From: Cuneatibacter sp. NSJ-177
GTDB lineage: Bacteria; Bacillota; Clostridia; Lachnospirales; Lachnospiraceae
DNA length: 64,000 nt
Assembly (NCBI RefSeq): GCF_022867805.1
Contig: NZ_JALIFO010000014.1
Location: forward strand, 62,001 to 126,000
Direction: 5' to 3'
Shown here: in pieces, positions 55,735 to 63,055 of the stretch
Position numbering within the stretch: position 1 is the first letter of the stretch
How the letters are laid out: each line of letters begins with the position of its first letter
Made by a program: the position numbers and the translations under genes
The notes under the pieces: generated by a model
Told to the model about the DNA's origin: nothing
Databases searched by the model: none
What the model saw: the letters and a program-made list of their open reading frames with translations, nothing else

Positions 55735-55948
55735 TTCGAATATCTCCAGAGTTTATGCCACTCATTATACCGGAATTTGTTCCTTTATTACTGATTTGAA
55801 CACTGCCACTATTCTGAATGTTCCTACTTTTTTCTTCCCGTATCTGCTTCAAAATATCTTTAGCTTCATTTTTAGCTCTTATTGCCAACACTGTTGAAAT
55901 AACTGTAGCTACAGTCCCTATTAACGTCAAAATTAAATTCCAATCCAT
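55724..55948 (-). CDS. Small single-span membrane protein with Asn/Gly motif, first gene of the ABC-3C operon
   Basis: A 74-residue product from ATG 55948, set by AAAGGAGGAAATAAA; a longer frame to 55975 would place the start inside the promoter -10 region. Residues 2-20 form one membrane helix (LILTLIGTVATVISTVLAI), residues 22-36 a charged helix, and residues 37-70 an Asn/Gly/Ser-rich tail (NKGTNSGIMSGINSGDI). The tail shares 8 of 17 positions with the N-terminus of the next protein. The gene overlaps the next by 11 bases. It may anchor the effector to the membrane. I know no described ABC-3C partner like it. Confidence 0.7.
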   Translation of the reverse strand: MDWNLILTLIGTVATVISTVLAIRAKNEAKDILKQIREEKSRNIQNSGSVQISNKGTNSGIMSGINSGDIRNEK

Positions 55949-55973
55949 TTTATTTCCTCCTTTGCATGTTTCC

Positions 55974-56002
55974 ATTCTATCATCATATTTTCAAGTCGTC
56001 TA
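55974..56002 (-). promoter_or_regulatory. Candidate own promoter of the ABC-3C operon
   Basis: Minus-strand TAGACG (55997-56002), 17-base spacer, TAGAAT (55974-55979). The -10 box is good; the -35 matches four of six positions. The displaced uvrB promoter further upstream is an alternative source of transcription. Confidence 0.5.
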
Positions 56003-56057
56003 TACACTACATTCAATTTTCAAGTAACTAATGTATCTCTTTACGAATGGCGGTCAC

Positions 56058-56110
56058 CTGTCCACCTAGTCCACCTGGTGTTATTCCGTCCATGCAGTCC
56101 ATATAGTCCA
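56058..56110. repeat. Five GTCCA iterons with 9-bp phasing near the island end
   Basis: GTCCA occurs at 56060, 56069, 56088, 56097 and 56106, with steps of 9, 19, 9 and 9 bases. It lies 70 bases inside the right end of the island. Such short phased direct repeats are typical of recombinase arm-type or excisionase sites. Confidence 0.6.
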
Positions 56111-56145
56111 CAAAATATTATGTAAATAGCACTAAACAACATCAA

Positions 56146-56511
56146 TCAGTAGTGGCTGAAAATTCGTTTCATAGAATAACTGACGAAATACTCCACCGCA
56201 TTCTCCGGGAAGAATTCCTTAAACTCGCCGTAGAGCTGAGCGGCCAGGGTCTTGTTATGGGCCAGCACTAAGGTCGGTTTTTGCAACTGCTGAATGACGT
56301 TGGCCATGGTAAACGTCTTGCCGGAGCCGGTGACGCCCAGCAAAGTTTCAAATCGGTTGCCTTCCCGAAAACCTTGGACAAGGGCGTCGATCGCCTGGGG
56401 CTGATCGCCGGTGGGCTGGTATTCGGAATGCAGTTTGAAACCAGCATCGCTTTTCATGCCAGTTTCATGAGCAAGCAGCGGAGCGGCTTGCGAATGTCCT
56501 TGATTTTCCAT
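56146..56511 (-). pseudogene. Truncated uvrB 5' end (displaced chromosomal copy)
   Basis: The first 110 codons are identical in protein sequence to uvrB (both read [18 protein letters not shown] and [16 protein letters not shown]), up to [13 protein letters not shown], where the frame enters island DNA and stops after about ten foreign codons. It keeps its ribosome binding site, leader, promoter and SOS box. It is interpreted as the original chromosomal 5' end left behind when the element integrated and supplied a new one. Confidence 0.9.
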
Positions 56512-56825
56512 ATCGTCTTTTTCCCTCCTTGGTGACCTGGTAAAAGTCACTAACCCCGGTTATGTGAAACACCATAACACCAGATCATGCCTGGCGAAAA
56601 TAGTCTTCCTAAAGTTCACGAAACGATACAAAGACTGCTTCGCAGTCCTTTGCATCACTCGGAACATACTGTTCCTCGCCTACTTGTCAGGTGAAAGCAA
56701 ATGCTCCCTACGGTCGCGCTTGCTTTCCTGCTGACAAGTCAAATTATAACATGGACAGATCGAAATGTATAGCCGTAATGCGGAACATTTGTTCTTTTTT
56801 CTTGTGGCAATATTTTTCCAATTTA
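56182..56825. repeat. Direct repeat, right copy: displaced uvrB 5' end, leader, promoter and SOS box
   Basis: Partner of 46802-47445 (offset 9,380). Similarity starts abruptly at 56182 with 33 identical bases and fades near 56825, where unique chromosomal sequence leading to the hybrid kinase begins. The -10 box (56743-56748) is intact. Three changes fall in the promoter spacer (GACAGAT against GACTGCT). Confidence 0.9.
56782..56795. promoter_or_regulatory. SOS box in the displaced uvrB promoter
   Basis: Identical to the uvrB operator (minus-strand AGAACAAATGTTCC). The promoter it governs reads through the truncated uvrB towards the ABC-3C operon on the same strand. Confidence 0.8.
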
Positions 56826-56865
56826 ATGTACCTTTTATGGTAGATTTCGATGTTCTATAATAATC

Positions 56866-56904
56866 AGAAAATGTTGGAAGTATGTTCCAGCACACCTCCA
56901 ACAT
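56866..56904 (-). terminator. Terminator of the hybrid kinase operon
   Basis: On the minus strand ATGTTGGA (56904-56897) pairs with TCCAACAT (56878-56871), 18-base loop, followed by TTTTCTG. Confidence 0.65.
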
Positions 56905-56956
56905 TCCGCATTAAATAAACTTCCGCCGGTTTCCCGTTTTCTCTTTCCTATCTCTC

Positions 56957-58717
56957 TCACTCCCCGCAGGCCAGGCGGATCGCATGGACCAGCTCTTTTA
57001 AGTCAAACGGCTTCGACACATACCCGTTCATGCCGGAGTCCATTGCTTCCCCGGCGTCCTGCTGGAAGGCATTGGCCGACAGGCCTATGATGGGAATTGT
57101 CTTGGCCTGGGCGTGACCACAGGATCGAATTTTCCGGCAGGCCTCCAGACCGTTCATCACCGGCATCTGGATGTCCATCAAAACGACCTGGTACGCTCCG
57201 GGAGTGGATTGGGCGAATTGCTCCAAAGCTTCTTTCCCGTCCCAGACAGGATCCACCTTGGCCCCCTTGATCGCCAAGAGAGACGTTGCAATTTCCGAAT
57301 TGATCGCATTGTCCTCCGCCAAGAGAATCCGGTATCCGTCCAGACGTTCTTCGGACTGGATTCTTGCGGACGGGGCAATCTCCGGAACGTTGCTGTCCGT
57401 GACGGGAAGCCGGAGGCCGACCTGGAAACAGGTTCCCTCCCCTTCTTTGCTTTGAACGGAAATCTGGCCGCCCATCAGTTGGATCAGATTATGACTGATA
57501 GCAAGTCCCAGCCCAGTCCCTCCATATTTGTGGGAGATGGAAGAATCCGCCTGCTCAAAGGGCTCAAATATCTTTTTCAGGAACTCTTCCGTCATGCCGA
57601 TTCCCGTATCCCTGACCTCAATGGTCAAACGGCAGAAATCGTCTTCCTGCCGTTCCTGACGGAGAGCCACCAGGATCTCCCCGCCTTCCGGCGTAAATTT
57701 CAACGCGTTGGAAATCAGATTTACCACGATCTGAGTCAGGCGCAGTTCATCGCCGACAACGGCCGGCGCCGTGATGTTGCCGGTTGTCACGGAAAAACTC
57801 AGCCCGGCATCCGCCGCCTTCTGAGTAAACATCGTGCTCAGCCGTTCCGCAAAGGAACGAAGATCAAACGCCGTGTGATAAAGCTCGATTTTCCCATTTT
57901 CAATGCGGGACATATCCAGGATGTCATTGATCAAGGAAAGCAGATAATCCGAAGACAACTGAATCTTGCCAAGGCATTCTTCCAGCTTTTCTGTATTATT
58001 AATAGATTCTTTTGCAATCTGTGTCATCCCGATAATACCGTTCATCGGCGTGCGGATTTCATGGGACATTTGGGACAGAAACCGGCTCTTCTCCCGGCTT
58101 GCGCGCTCGGCAATCACCAGTTCTTGGTACACCTTTTTCTGACGGCTCTGATAGATGCCGAATAAAACGGCAACCAGCACAAAGACTCCGTTGAGCAGCG
58201 AAATCCAGCGGGTACTGCTTAGCACCTTCTTCTCCGAATAGGCTTCGGCAGCGGAAACCGCCTGATTCGTCAAGGAAAAATAGGATTCACTCAGCTCATA
58301 AAGCGTTCTGGTATCCGCCCCTCCCCGGACCTGGTAGATTTCCTCCTTGATCCGAGTCCAGGATTTTTCCATCTCGGACAGATCACTTTGAAATTCCGGA
58401 GAGCGAAGTACGGTCAGCTGATATTCTCCTCCCCCTGCGCTTAACCCAGTCAGAATCCCGTCCAACGTTCCGATCAGTTCATCGTTTTCCGCAGCATTCA
58501 TCTCTTGTTTGATCAACCGCTGGGTAGCGCCGCGGACAATCCCGGCATAGTTGATCGTCCGGGCATCCCCTTGCAGCCGCTGAATCGAGAGCAGAGACGC
58601 CATGCTGAGCAGAACGAAAGCGGCCAGCAGAAGCCCTGGAATGAAGCGGTGGAAAAGACTTTCCACCGGTTTGAAATTTTCAGCAATGCCCTGTTTCTTC
58701 CCATTCCCCTTACTCAT
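56957..58717 (-). CDS. Hybrid sensor histidine kinase with receiver domain
   Basis: A 586-residue membrane kinase. Two membrane helices (about 27-47 and 170-192) enclose an extracellular four-helix-type sensor resembling type IV pili/nitrate-sensor (PilJ-like) domains. A HisKA box (SQMSHEIRTPMNGIIGM), an ATPase domain (NLISNALKFTPEGG, DTGIGM, GGTGLGLAIS) and a C-terminal receiver follow. The receiver has acidic pocket AEDN, phospho-acceptor VVLMDIQMP and lysine VSKPFD. No Hpt domain is encoded here, so a separate phosphotransfer protein is expected. It follows the c-di-GMP protein gene after 23 bases, so the two probably act in one pathway. Confidence 0.94.
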   Translation of the reverse strand: MSKGNGKKQGIAENFKPVESLFHRFIPGLLLAAFVLLSMASLLSIQRLQGDARTINYAGIVRGATQRLIKQEMNAAENDELIGTLDGILTGLSAGGGEYQLTVLRSPEFQSDLSEMEKSWTRIKEEIYQVRGGADTRTLYELSESYFSLTNQAVSAAEAYSEKKVLSSTRWISLLNGVFVLVAVLFGIYQSRQKKVYQELVIAERASREKSRFLSQMSHEIRTPMNGIIGMTQIAKESINNTEKLEECLGKIQLSSDYLLSLINDILDMSRIENGKIELYHTAFDLRSFAERLSTMFTQKAADAGLSFSVTTGNITAPAVVGDELRLTQIVVNLISNALKFTPEGGEILVALRQERQEDDFCRLTIEVRDTGIGMTEEFLKKIFEPFEQADSSISHKYGGTGLGLAISHNLIQLMGGQISVQSKEGEGTCFQVGLRLPVTDSNVPEIAPSARIQSEERLDGYRILLAEDNAINSEIATSLLAIKGAKVDPVWDGKEALEQFAQSTPGAYQVVLMDIQMPVMNGLEACRKIRSCGHAQAKTIPIIGLSANAFQQDAGEAMDSGMNGYVSKPFDLKELVHAIRLACGE

Positions 58718-58740
58718 GCTGCCTACCTCCCGGCCCCGCC

Positions 58741-61700
58741 CTATCTTGCCGATTTCTGCTTTTCCTGTCCTTCGCCGCAGGCCTCCTTATACTGCGTCAC
58801 ATCATGACAGCATAGGAGGCAGGCGTCCTGGCTTCCCCAGCGAATAAAGGAAGCATCCGCAATGGACCAGACCTTTAGAATCGGGTTGTAAACTTCCAGG
58901 GTTTGATTAATACACGTTCGAATGTTTTTCGCAGGGCACGGATCACACGGCTTGTCCTGGTTAAAAAACGCTTTGTAGCAGCGCATCCCCATCTGTACAT
59001 CGGGCACGCTCTGATACGTTTTCGCATTGATATAATAAAGTTCATAGGAATCCGGATCAATCACATAAATCCAGGAGTTTTGATGATCCATCATCATACG
59101 CATATTTTCCGCCGTCTGAAGCGCCCGGTCCTGGGCCCGCTGTTTCATCAGGAAAGTGGAAATCAGTTCGGAAATGAAGGTAAGCGCATCGATCTGGTTC
59201 TGAGTCCAAAGACGCGTCATGGTACAATCGTCAAAACCCACGTACCCAACAAAACGGCCGCCGTCCCGAACCGCGCACTGCAACATGGAACGAATTCCCT
59301 GCGGAGCTAAAACCGCAACCTGCTTCTGCGGAAGATACGAAATATCCGGGCAGTAAAAAATCCCGTTTTCATTGAAATTGTCCTGGTAATTCCCTCCCAG
59401 CTCCTCATAGGAAATGTTTTGCAGGGTGTCGATCTCCGGCTTTACGCCCTCGTTGCACCACTCAAAGGTGTTGCTGCAATGGGCGCCGTCCTTGGAATCT
59501 TCAAAAATATAGGCCCGGCTGACATTGAATTTCCGGCCGACCAGCTCCAGGATCGAGTTTACAGCCTGCTTGACATCCCCGGACTCATAGAGCTTTTGGA
59601 ATGCCTGCGACACGATACCATCCGAGTCAAAATTATTGCTGTCGTCCGACTCAATACGGGTACTGGCCGCCAGTGCATACGGCGCATCTCTGCCAAACGG
59701 ATTTTCCATGTTCTCGCCGTCATAAAACAGATAGCGCGATTTTCCGCTCAGCTTTGCATGATACAAGGCCTGGTCGCAGTGGCTGAAAAGATCCTGAAAG
59801 TCTGCGCAGCTGCCGGGCCAGAAAGCTACGCCGATGCTGCAAGACAGCGGACAGCTCTCCATGCCTCCCGTGATTTCTTTTTGAAACGCTTCGAGCACCT
59901 CAGCCAGCTTCTCCCGGACCGCCTGCTCTCCCCTCACATGGCGCATGAATACCAGGAATTCGTCCCCGCCGATCCGGGCCACAATATCCTCCACCTGAAA
60001 CAGCCGTTTCAGCCTGGATGCGATTTCCGCCAGCACTGCGTCGCCGAACATATGGCCAAAAGAATCATTCACCAGTTTAAAATTATCCATATCAAGAATG
60101 AACATGGCAGCCAATTCCTGCTCATCCCACTGGCTCAGAAGAAGCCGGATCTTCCGGAATGCCGCGCTCTTATTATAGAGGGACGTCAGGGAATCCTTCT
60201 CGGCACGGTCCAGCAGTTCTTGTGCACGCCGCTTCTCACTGTCAATATTGAGAATCACGCCGACTGCCTTGATCGGCTTGCCGGAGTAGTGATCGAACTG
60301 GGTGGTCGCGCGGACCCGGCACCAGAGATACTGTCCGTCCGCTTTGGCGATACGCAGTTCCGCCTCCCCGTATGGTTTGCTTTTTTTCACCTTCTCCATC
60401 AGCGCTAAAAGCTGCGGGAGGTCTTCCGGCAAAATCCGGGAAGCAGTGAGAAGCCGGCTGCTGACGCTGTCGCTGACCGGCTCATAACCAAAGATCTTAT
60501 GCCAATTCGAAGAATAATGAATATGGTCCGTCGGGATATCCCACTCAAAAATAATATCATTGGTCTGATCCATAATCACCTGATGGCGCTCCAACGTCAG
60601 ACGCAGTTCATCCTGCGCCTGCTTCCGGTTCGTGATATCGATCAGCACGCTACAAAGATACTCCTGTCCATCCGTGCCCGCAGCCAGCTGGCATTGATCC
60701 AGAATCCAAACCTGCCGACCATCTTTCGCCACACCCCTGTATTCCAGCTCAAACTGTTCTCTGGACAAGAGTTTGTTCCTTATAGAATGGATCACCATTT
60801 CCCGGTCTTCCGGGTGGACCAGAGGAAGATAGTGGTTTTCAAAACACTGTTCCAGCTCCCGGCGGCTGTAGCCGAACAGATGAAAGAACCCCTCGTTGAC
60901 ATCCACGAGGGTTAATTGACGGTCATTGAGGCATTGGCAGATTCCGACCTTCAGATTTTGGACGCTTTGAATATCACGGGGCTTCGTCTCCACTTTTACC
61001 GCCGTGTCCTCCTGATCCTGCCGCCAGACGAGAAGCACACGGTGCTGCCGGAGATCCTGAAGGTCCACACGCAAAACCGTATTTTCATACCATATATACT
61101 CCCCGGAATCCCGGTTGTAAATACGATACCGCCAGGTCCGCTTCAGCTCTCCGCTCATGAGGAATTGTCCGGGAAACTTCTCCAAGGTGCCGTAAGCTTC
61201 CGGGCGATCCTCCGGGTGTACGGCAATCTCGATAAACGTACGCATAGATTCTTCGAAATTGCCGCCGGTGCGCAGCAGTTGAAAATCATCATTTTTTTGG
61301 TAGACCAGATGATAGACCCCGCTGTCCGGGTCGACTTCCATCACGGTAGAACCCACGTAGCGCAGCATCGCAAAATATTTCATCTGTCCCAGCTCCAGGG
61401 TTCCCACGCTTTCCATCGGCCGGTCCGGCAGCAACGCTACTTCTAACCTCCCGTCCGCCTTCGGGGAATGTCCATCGGCGTATTTCTTTGTCAAATCCTG
61501 AAACTGATCCCGAACGTTTTTCAGACATTCCAATAATTTGGGCGAGAACGCGCCGCATTCCCCGTTCAGAATCATGCTGAATGCCTTTTCCGGCGGAAAT
61601 GCCTTTTTATAAACCCGATCCGTCGTCAAAGCATCATAGGCGTCGGCGATACCGGCCGCCTGGGCGCAGATGGGAATCATATCTCCCTTCCGGCCGTCCG

Positions 61701-62520
61701 GGTATCCCCTCCCATCCCAGCGTTCATGATGAAACCGGCAGATATTGTAGGCATACCCCAGGTATTCTTTATCGTCCATGCGGTCCAAACCCGCTAAAAT
61801 TTCACAGCCCTTTACGGTATGGGTCTTCATGATATTGAATTCTTCCCTGGTCAGCGGTCCCGGTTTGTTGAGGATCGCATCCGGAATTGAAATCTTCCCG
61901 ATATCATGGAGAGAGGCGGCGCTGGCAATGACCCCGACGGAATGCTCGGTCAGCCCGTACTCCGGATAGCACCGCATCACATCTTCCAGGAGAACTTTCG
62001 TGAACATCCGGATTCGGAGAACATGCTGACCGGTTTCCGCGCTTCGGTGTTCAATCACGGAGGAGAGGGTATCCATCAAAATCTCTTTGGACTCGCGGAG
62101 ACGGACCGCCTGTTCCTCCACCATCTCTTCCAAGTGCAGGCGGTGACGGTTCAGCTCCACCGTGTTCTGCACTCTCCTTCTGACCACATGGGGCTCAAAA
62201 GGCTTTCCAATGATATCGGAGGCCCCCATATCAAAAACTCGCATCTCGCTCTCGGCGGAATTTTCCGACGTAATCACGATGACGGGCACATCCGTTCGTC
62301 CGCTCTTTGCGATCTCAGACAGCACTTCATACCCGTCTTTCACCGGCATGACCAGGTCAAGGAGTATGGCGGCCAGAGTATCGTGGTATTGTTCCAGCAG
62401 CATCAACGCCTGTTCCCCGTTTTCCGCCTCCAAAAGATTGTATTCCTGTTCAAAAAGCGATCGGAGAATCACACGATTGATCTCCATATCATCGACAATC
62501 AGAATCGTATTTCGATTCAT
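58741..62520 (-). CDS. REC/HD-GYP/PAS/GGDEF/GAF multidomain c-di-GMP protein
   Basis: A 1259-residue soluble signalling protein from ATG 62520 (AAAGGGGGATCAAT upstream). Domains in order are a receiver (phospho-acceptor D55 in AILLDLVMP), an HD-GYP phosphodiesterase (SLHDIGKISIPD, then HHERWDGRGYPDG), three PAS-like domains, GGDEF (ARIGGDEFLVF, with the diguanylate signature intact), GAF, and a final PAS-like domain with a CDPCPAKN cysteine motif. It could both make and degrade cyclic di-GMP. The inhibitory I-site RxxD is QVED here, so product inhibition is probably absent. It is the first gene of an operon with the hybrid kinase and diverges from guanine deaminase. Confidence 0.93.
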   Translation of the reverse strand: MNRNTILIVDDMEINRVILRSLFEQEYNLLEAENGEQALMLLEQYHDTLAAILLDLVMPVKDGYEVLSEIAKSGRTDVPVIVITSENSAESEMRVFDMGASDIIGKPFEPHVVRRRVQNTVELNRHRLHLEEMVEEQAVRLRESKEILMDTLSSVIEHRSAETGQHVLRIRMFTKVLLEDVMRCYPEYGLTEHSVGVIASAASLHDIGKISIPDAILNKPGPLTREEFNIMKTHTVKGCEILAGLDRMDDKEYLGYAYNICRFHHERWDGRGYPDGRKGDMIPICAQAAGIADAYDALTTDRVYKKAFPPEKAFSMILNGECGAFSPKLLECLKNVRDQFQDLTKKYADGHSPKADGRLEVALLPDRPMESVGTLELGQMKYFAMLRYVGSTVMEVDPDSGVYHLVYQKNDDFQLLRTGGNFEESMRTFIEIAVHPEDRPEAYGTLEKFPGQFLMSGELKRTWRYRIYNRDSGEYIWYENTVLRVDLQDLRQHRVLLVWRQDQEDTAVKVETKPRDIQSVQNLKVGICQCLNDRQLTLVDVNEGFFHLFGYSRRELEQCFENHYLPLVHPEDREMVIHSIRNKLLSREQFELEYRGVAKDGRQVWILDQCQLAAGTDGQEYLCSVLIDITNRKQAQDELRLTLERHQVIMDQTNDIIFEWDIPTDHIHYSSNWHKIFGYEPVSDSVSSRLLTASRILPEDLPQLLALMEKVKKSKPYGEAELRIAKADGQYLWCRVRATTQFDHYSGKPIKAVGVILNIDSEKRRAQELLDRAEKDSLTSLYNKSAAFRKIRLLLSQWDEQELAAMFILDMDNFKLVNDSFGHMFGDAVLAEIASRLKRLFQVEDIVARIGGDEFLVFMRHVRGEQAVREKLAEVLEAFQKEITGGMESCPLSCSIGVAFWPGSCADFQDLFSHCDQALYHAKLSGKSRYLFYDGENMENPFGRDAPYALAASTRIESDDSNNFDSDGIVSQAFQKLYESGDVKQAVNSILELVGRKFNVSRAYIFEDSKDGAHCSNTFEWCNEGVKPEIDTLQNISYEELGGNYQDNFNENGIFYCPDISYLPQKQVAVLAPQGIRSMLQCAVRDGGRFVGYVGFDDCTMTRLWTQNQIDALTFISELISTFLMKQRAQDRALQTAENMRMMMDHQNSWIYVIDPDSYELYYINAKTYQSVPDVQMGMRCYKAFFNQDKPCDPCPAKNIRTCINQTLEVYNPILKVWSIADASFIRWGSQDACLLCCHDVTQYKEACGEGQEKQKSAR

Positions 62521-62550
62521 ATTGATCCCCCTTTGCTCTTTCCTCCCGTT

Positions 62551-62579
62551 ATCATAACAAATTCGATAATATATGGCAA
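62551..62579 (-). promoter_or_regulatory. Promoter of the c-di-GMP/hybrid kinase operon
   Basis: Minus-strand TTGCCA (62574-62579), 17-base spacer, TATGAT (62551-62556), 30 bases before the ATG. Confidence 0.75.
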
Positions 62580-62653
62580 GAACCAAGTCATTTTCTTTTG
62601 ATTCTTTCCAAAAAAGAGGCGCGGCACAGTGAAAACAAAGTCAAATTTAAACA

Positions 62654-62682
62654 TTGACAAAAAGTTTTGGAAGTATTATAGT
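62654..62682 (+). promoter_or_regulatory. Promoter of the riboswitch-controlled guanine deaminase gene
   Basis: Perfect -35 TTGACA (62654-62659), 17-base spacer, TATAGT (62677-62682). Transcription should begin near 62690, giving a leader of about 366 bases that holds both riboswitch aptamers. Confidence 0.88.
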
Positions 62683-62730
62683 AAAAATGAGAAGAGTTCC
62701 GGAAGAACTTGACTATAAAAACAGAATGAG

Positions 62731-62794
62731 CTTATATAGACCCATAATAAGGTTGGGCGTCTCTACCAGCTACCGTAAATAGCTGTGCTATAAG
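62731..62794 (+). promoter_or_regulatory. Purine (guanine-type) riboswitch aptamer 1
   Basis: P1 pairs CTTATA (62731-62736) with TATAAG (62789-62794). P2 is CCCA/TGGG with a loop containing the conserved GG; J2/3 reads CGTCTCTACC; P3 is AGCTA/TAGCT with the loop CCGTAAA. The specificity base before TATAAG is C, as in guanine aptamers (U in adenine ones), and the ligand-contacting U of TCTACC is kept. Only the solvent-exposed U48 position differs (C). Confidence 0.9.
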
Positions 62795-62845
62795 TTCCCG
62801 AAAGGAAGGTAGGGAATTTATTGCGCAGCTTTGGCGGTAGTTTTT
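62770..62845 (+). terminator. Riboswitch-controlled terminator of aptamer 1
   Basis: CTACC and AGCTGTGC of the aptamer (62770-62774 and 62781-62788) can pair with GGTAG (62836-62840) and GCGCAGCT (62823-62830). They enclose an inner stem TAAGTTCCC/GGGAATTTA, and TTTTT follows (62841-62845). This uses the 3' strands of P3 and P1, so aptamer folding excludes it. Purine binding should therefore turn transcription on. This is predicted by eye. Confidence 0.7.
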
Positions 62846-62896
62846 CTGTTTTTCAGCCAAATCGACCGCTTTTCTCATATGATGTATGGAGAGGAA

Positions 62897-62958
62897 CTTA
62901 TATAGGCCCATAATCGGTTGGGCGTTTCTACCAGTTGCCGGAACAACTGCGCTATAAG
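62897..62958 (+). promoter_or_regulatory. Purine (guanine-type) riboswitch aptamer 2
   Basis: A second complete aptamer: P1 CTTATA (62897-62902) with TATAAG (62953-62958), P2 CCCA/TGGG, J2/3 GCGTTTCTACC (canonical), P3 AGTTG/CAACT with loop CCGGAA, and C before TATAAG, again guanine type. Downstream, CTGCGC...GCGCAG with inner TTTCCC/GGGAGA can form an alternative hairpin homologous to that of copy 1. Its U-tract is poor (GTTTACTTT), so control may be weaker or translational. Confidence 0.9.
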
Positions 62959-63055
62959 TTTCCCGTTGCAGGGAGACTCTGCGCAGCCTTGCCCGCCTGT
63001 TTACTTTAGCAGGATGCGCTGTCTCAGGAATCATTGTTATGGAAAGGAGAATGCC

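Noticed and set aside
53221-55948. Septu/PtuA, Gabija/OLD or RloC-type defence system
   Set aside because: No HNH, TOPRIM or anticodon nuclease motif is visible, and the DUF2326-like ATPase with a short winged-helix middle component fits ABC-3C better.
56058-56110. CRISPR-like repeats
   Set aside because: The repeated unit is only five to seven bases with 9-base phasing, there are no spacers, and no cas gene is present.
56680-56904. 74-codon minus-strand reading frame
   Set aside because: It covers the uvrB promoter, SOS box and the kinase terminator and is not conserved in the left copy of the repeat.
62731-62958. Guanine-PRPP tandem riboswitch
   Set aside because: Tandem guanine-PRPP leaders are known, but the second element has the full purine core (TCTACC, CC/GG kissing loops, TATA P1) and no ykkC-like features, so both are purine aptamers.
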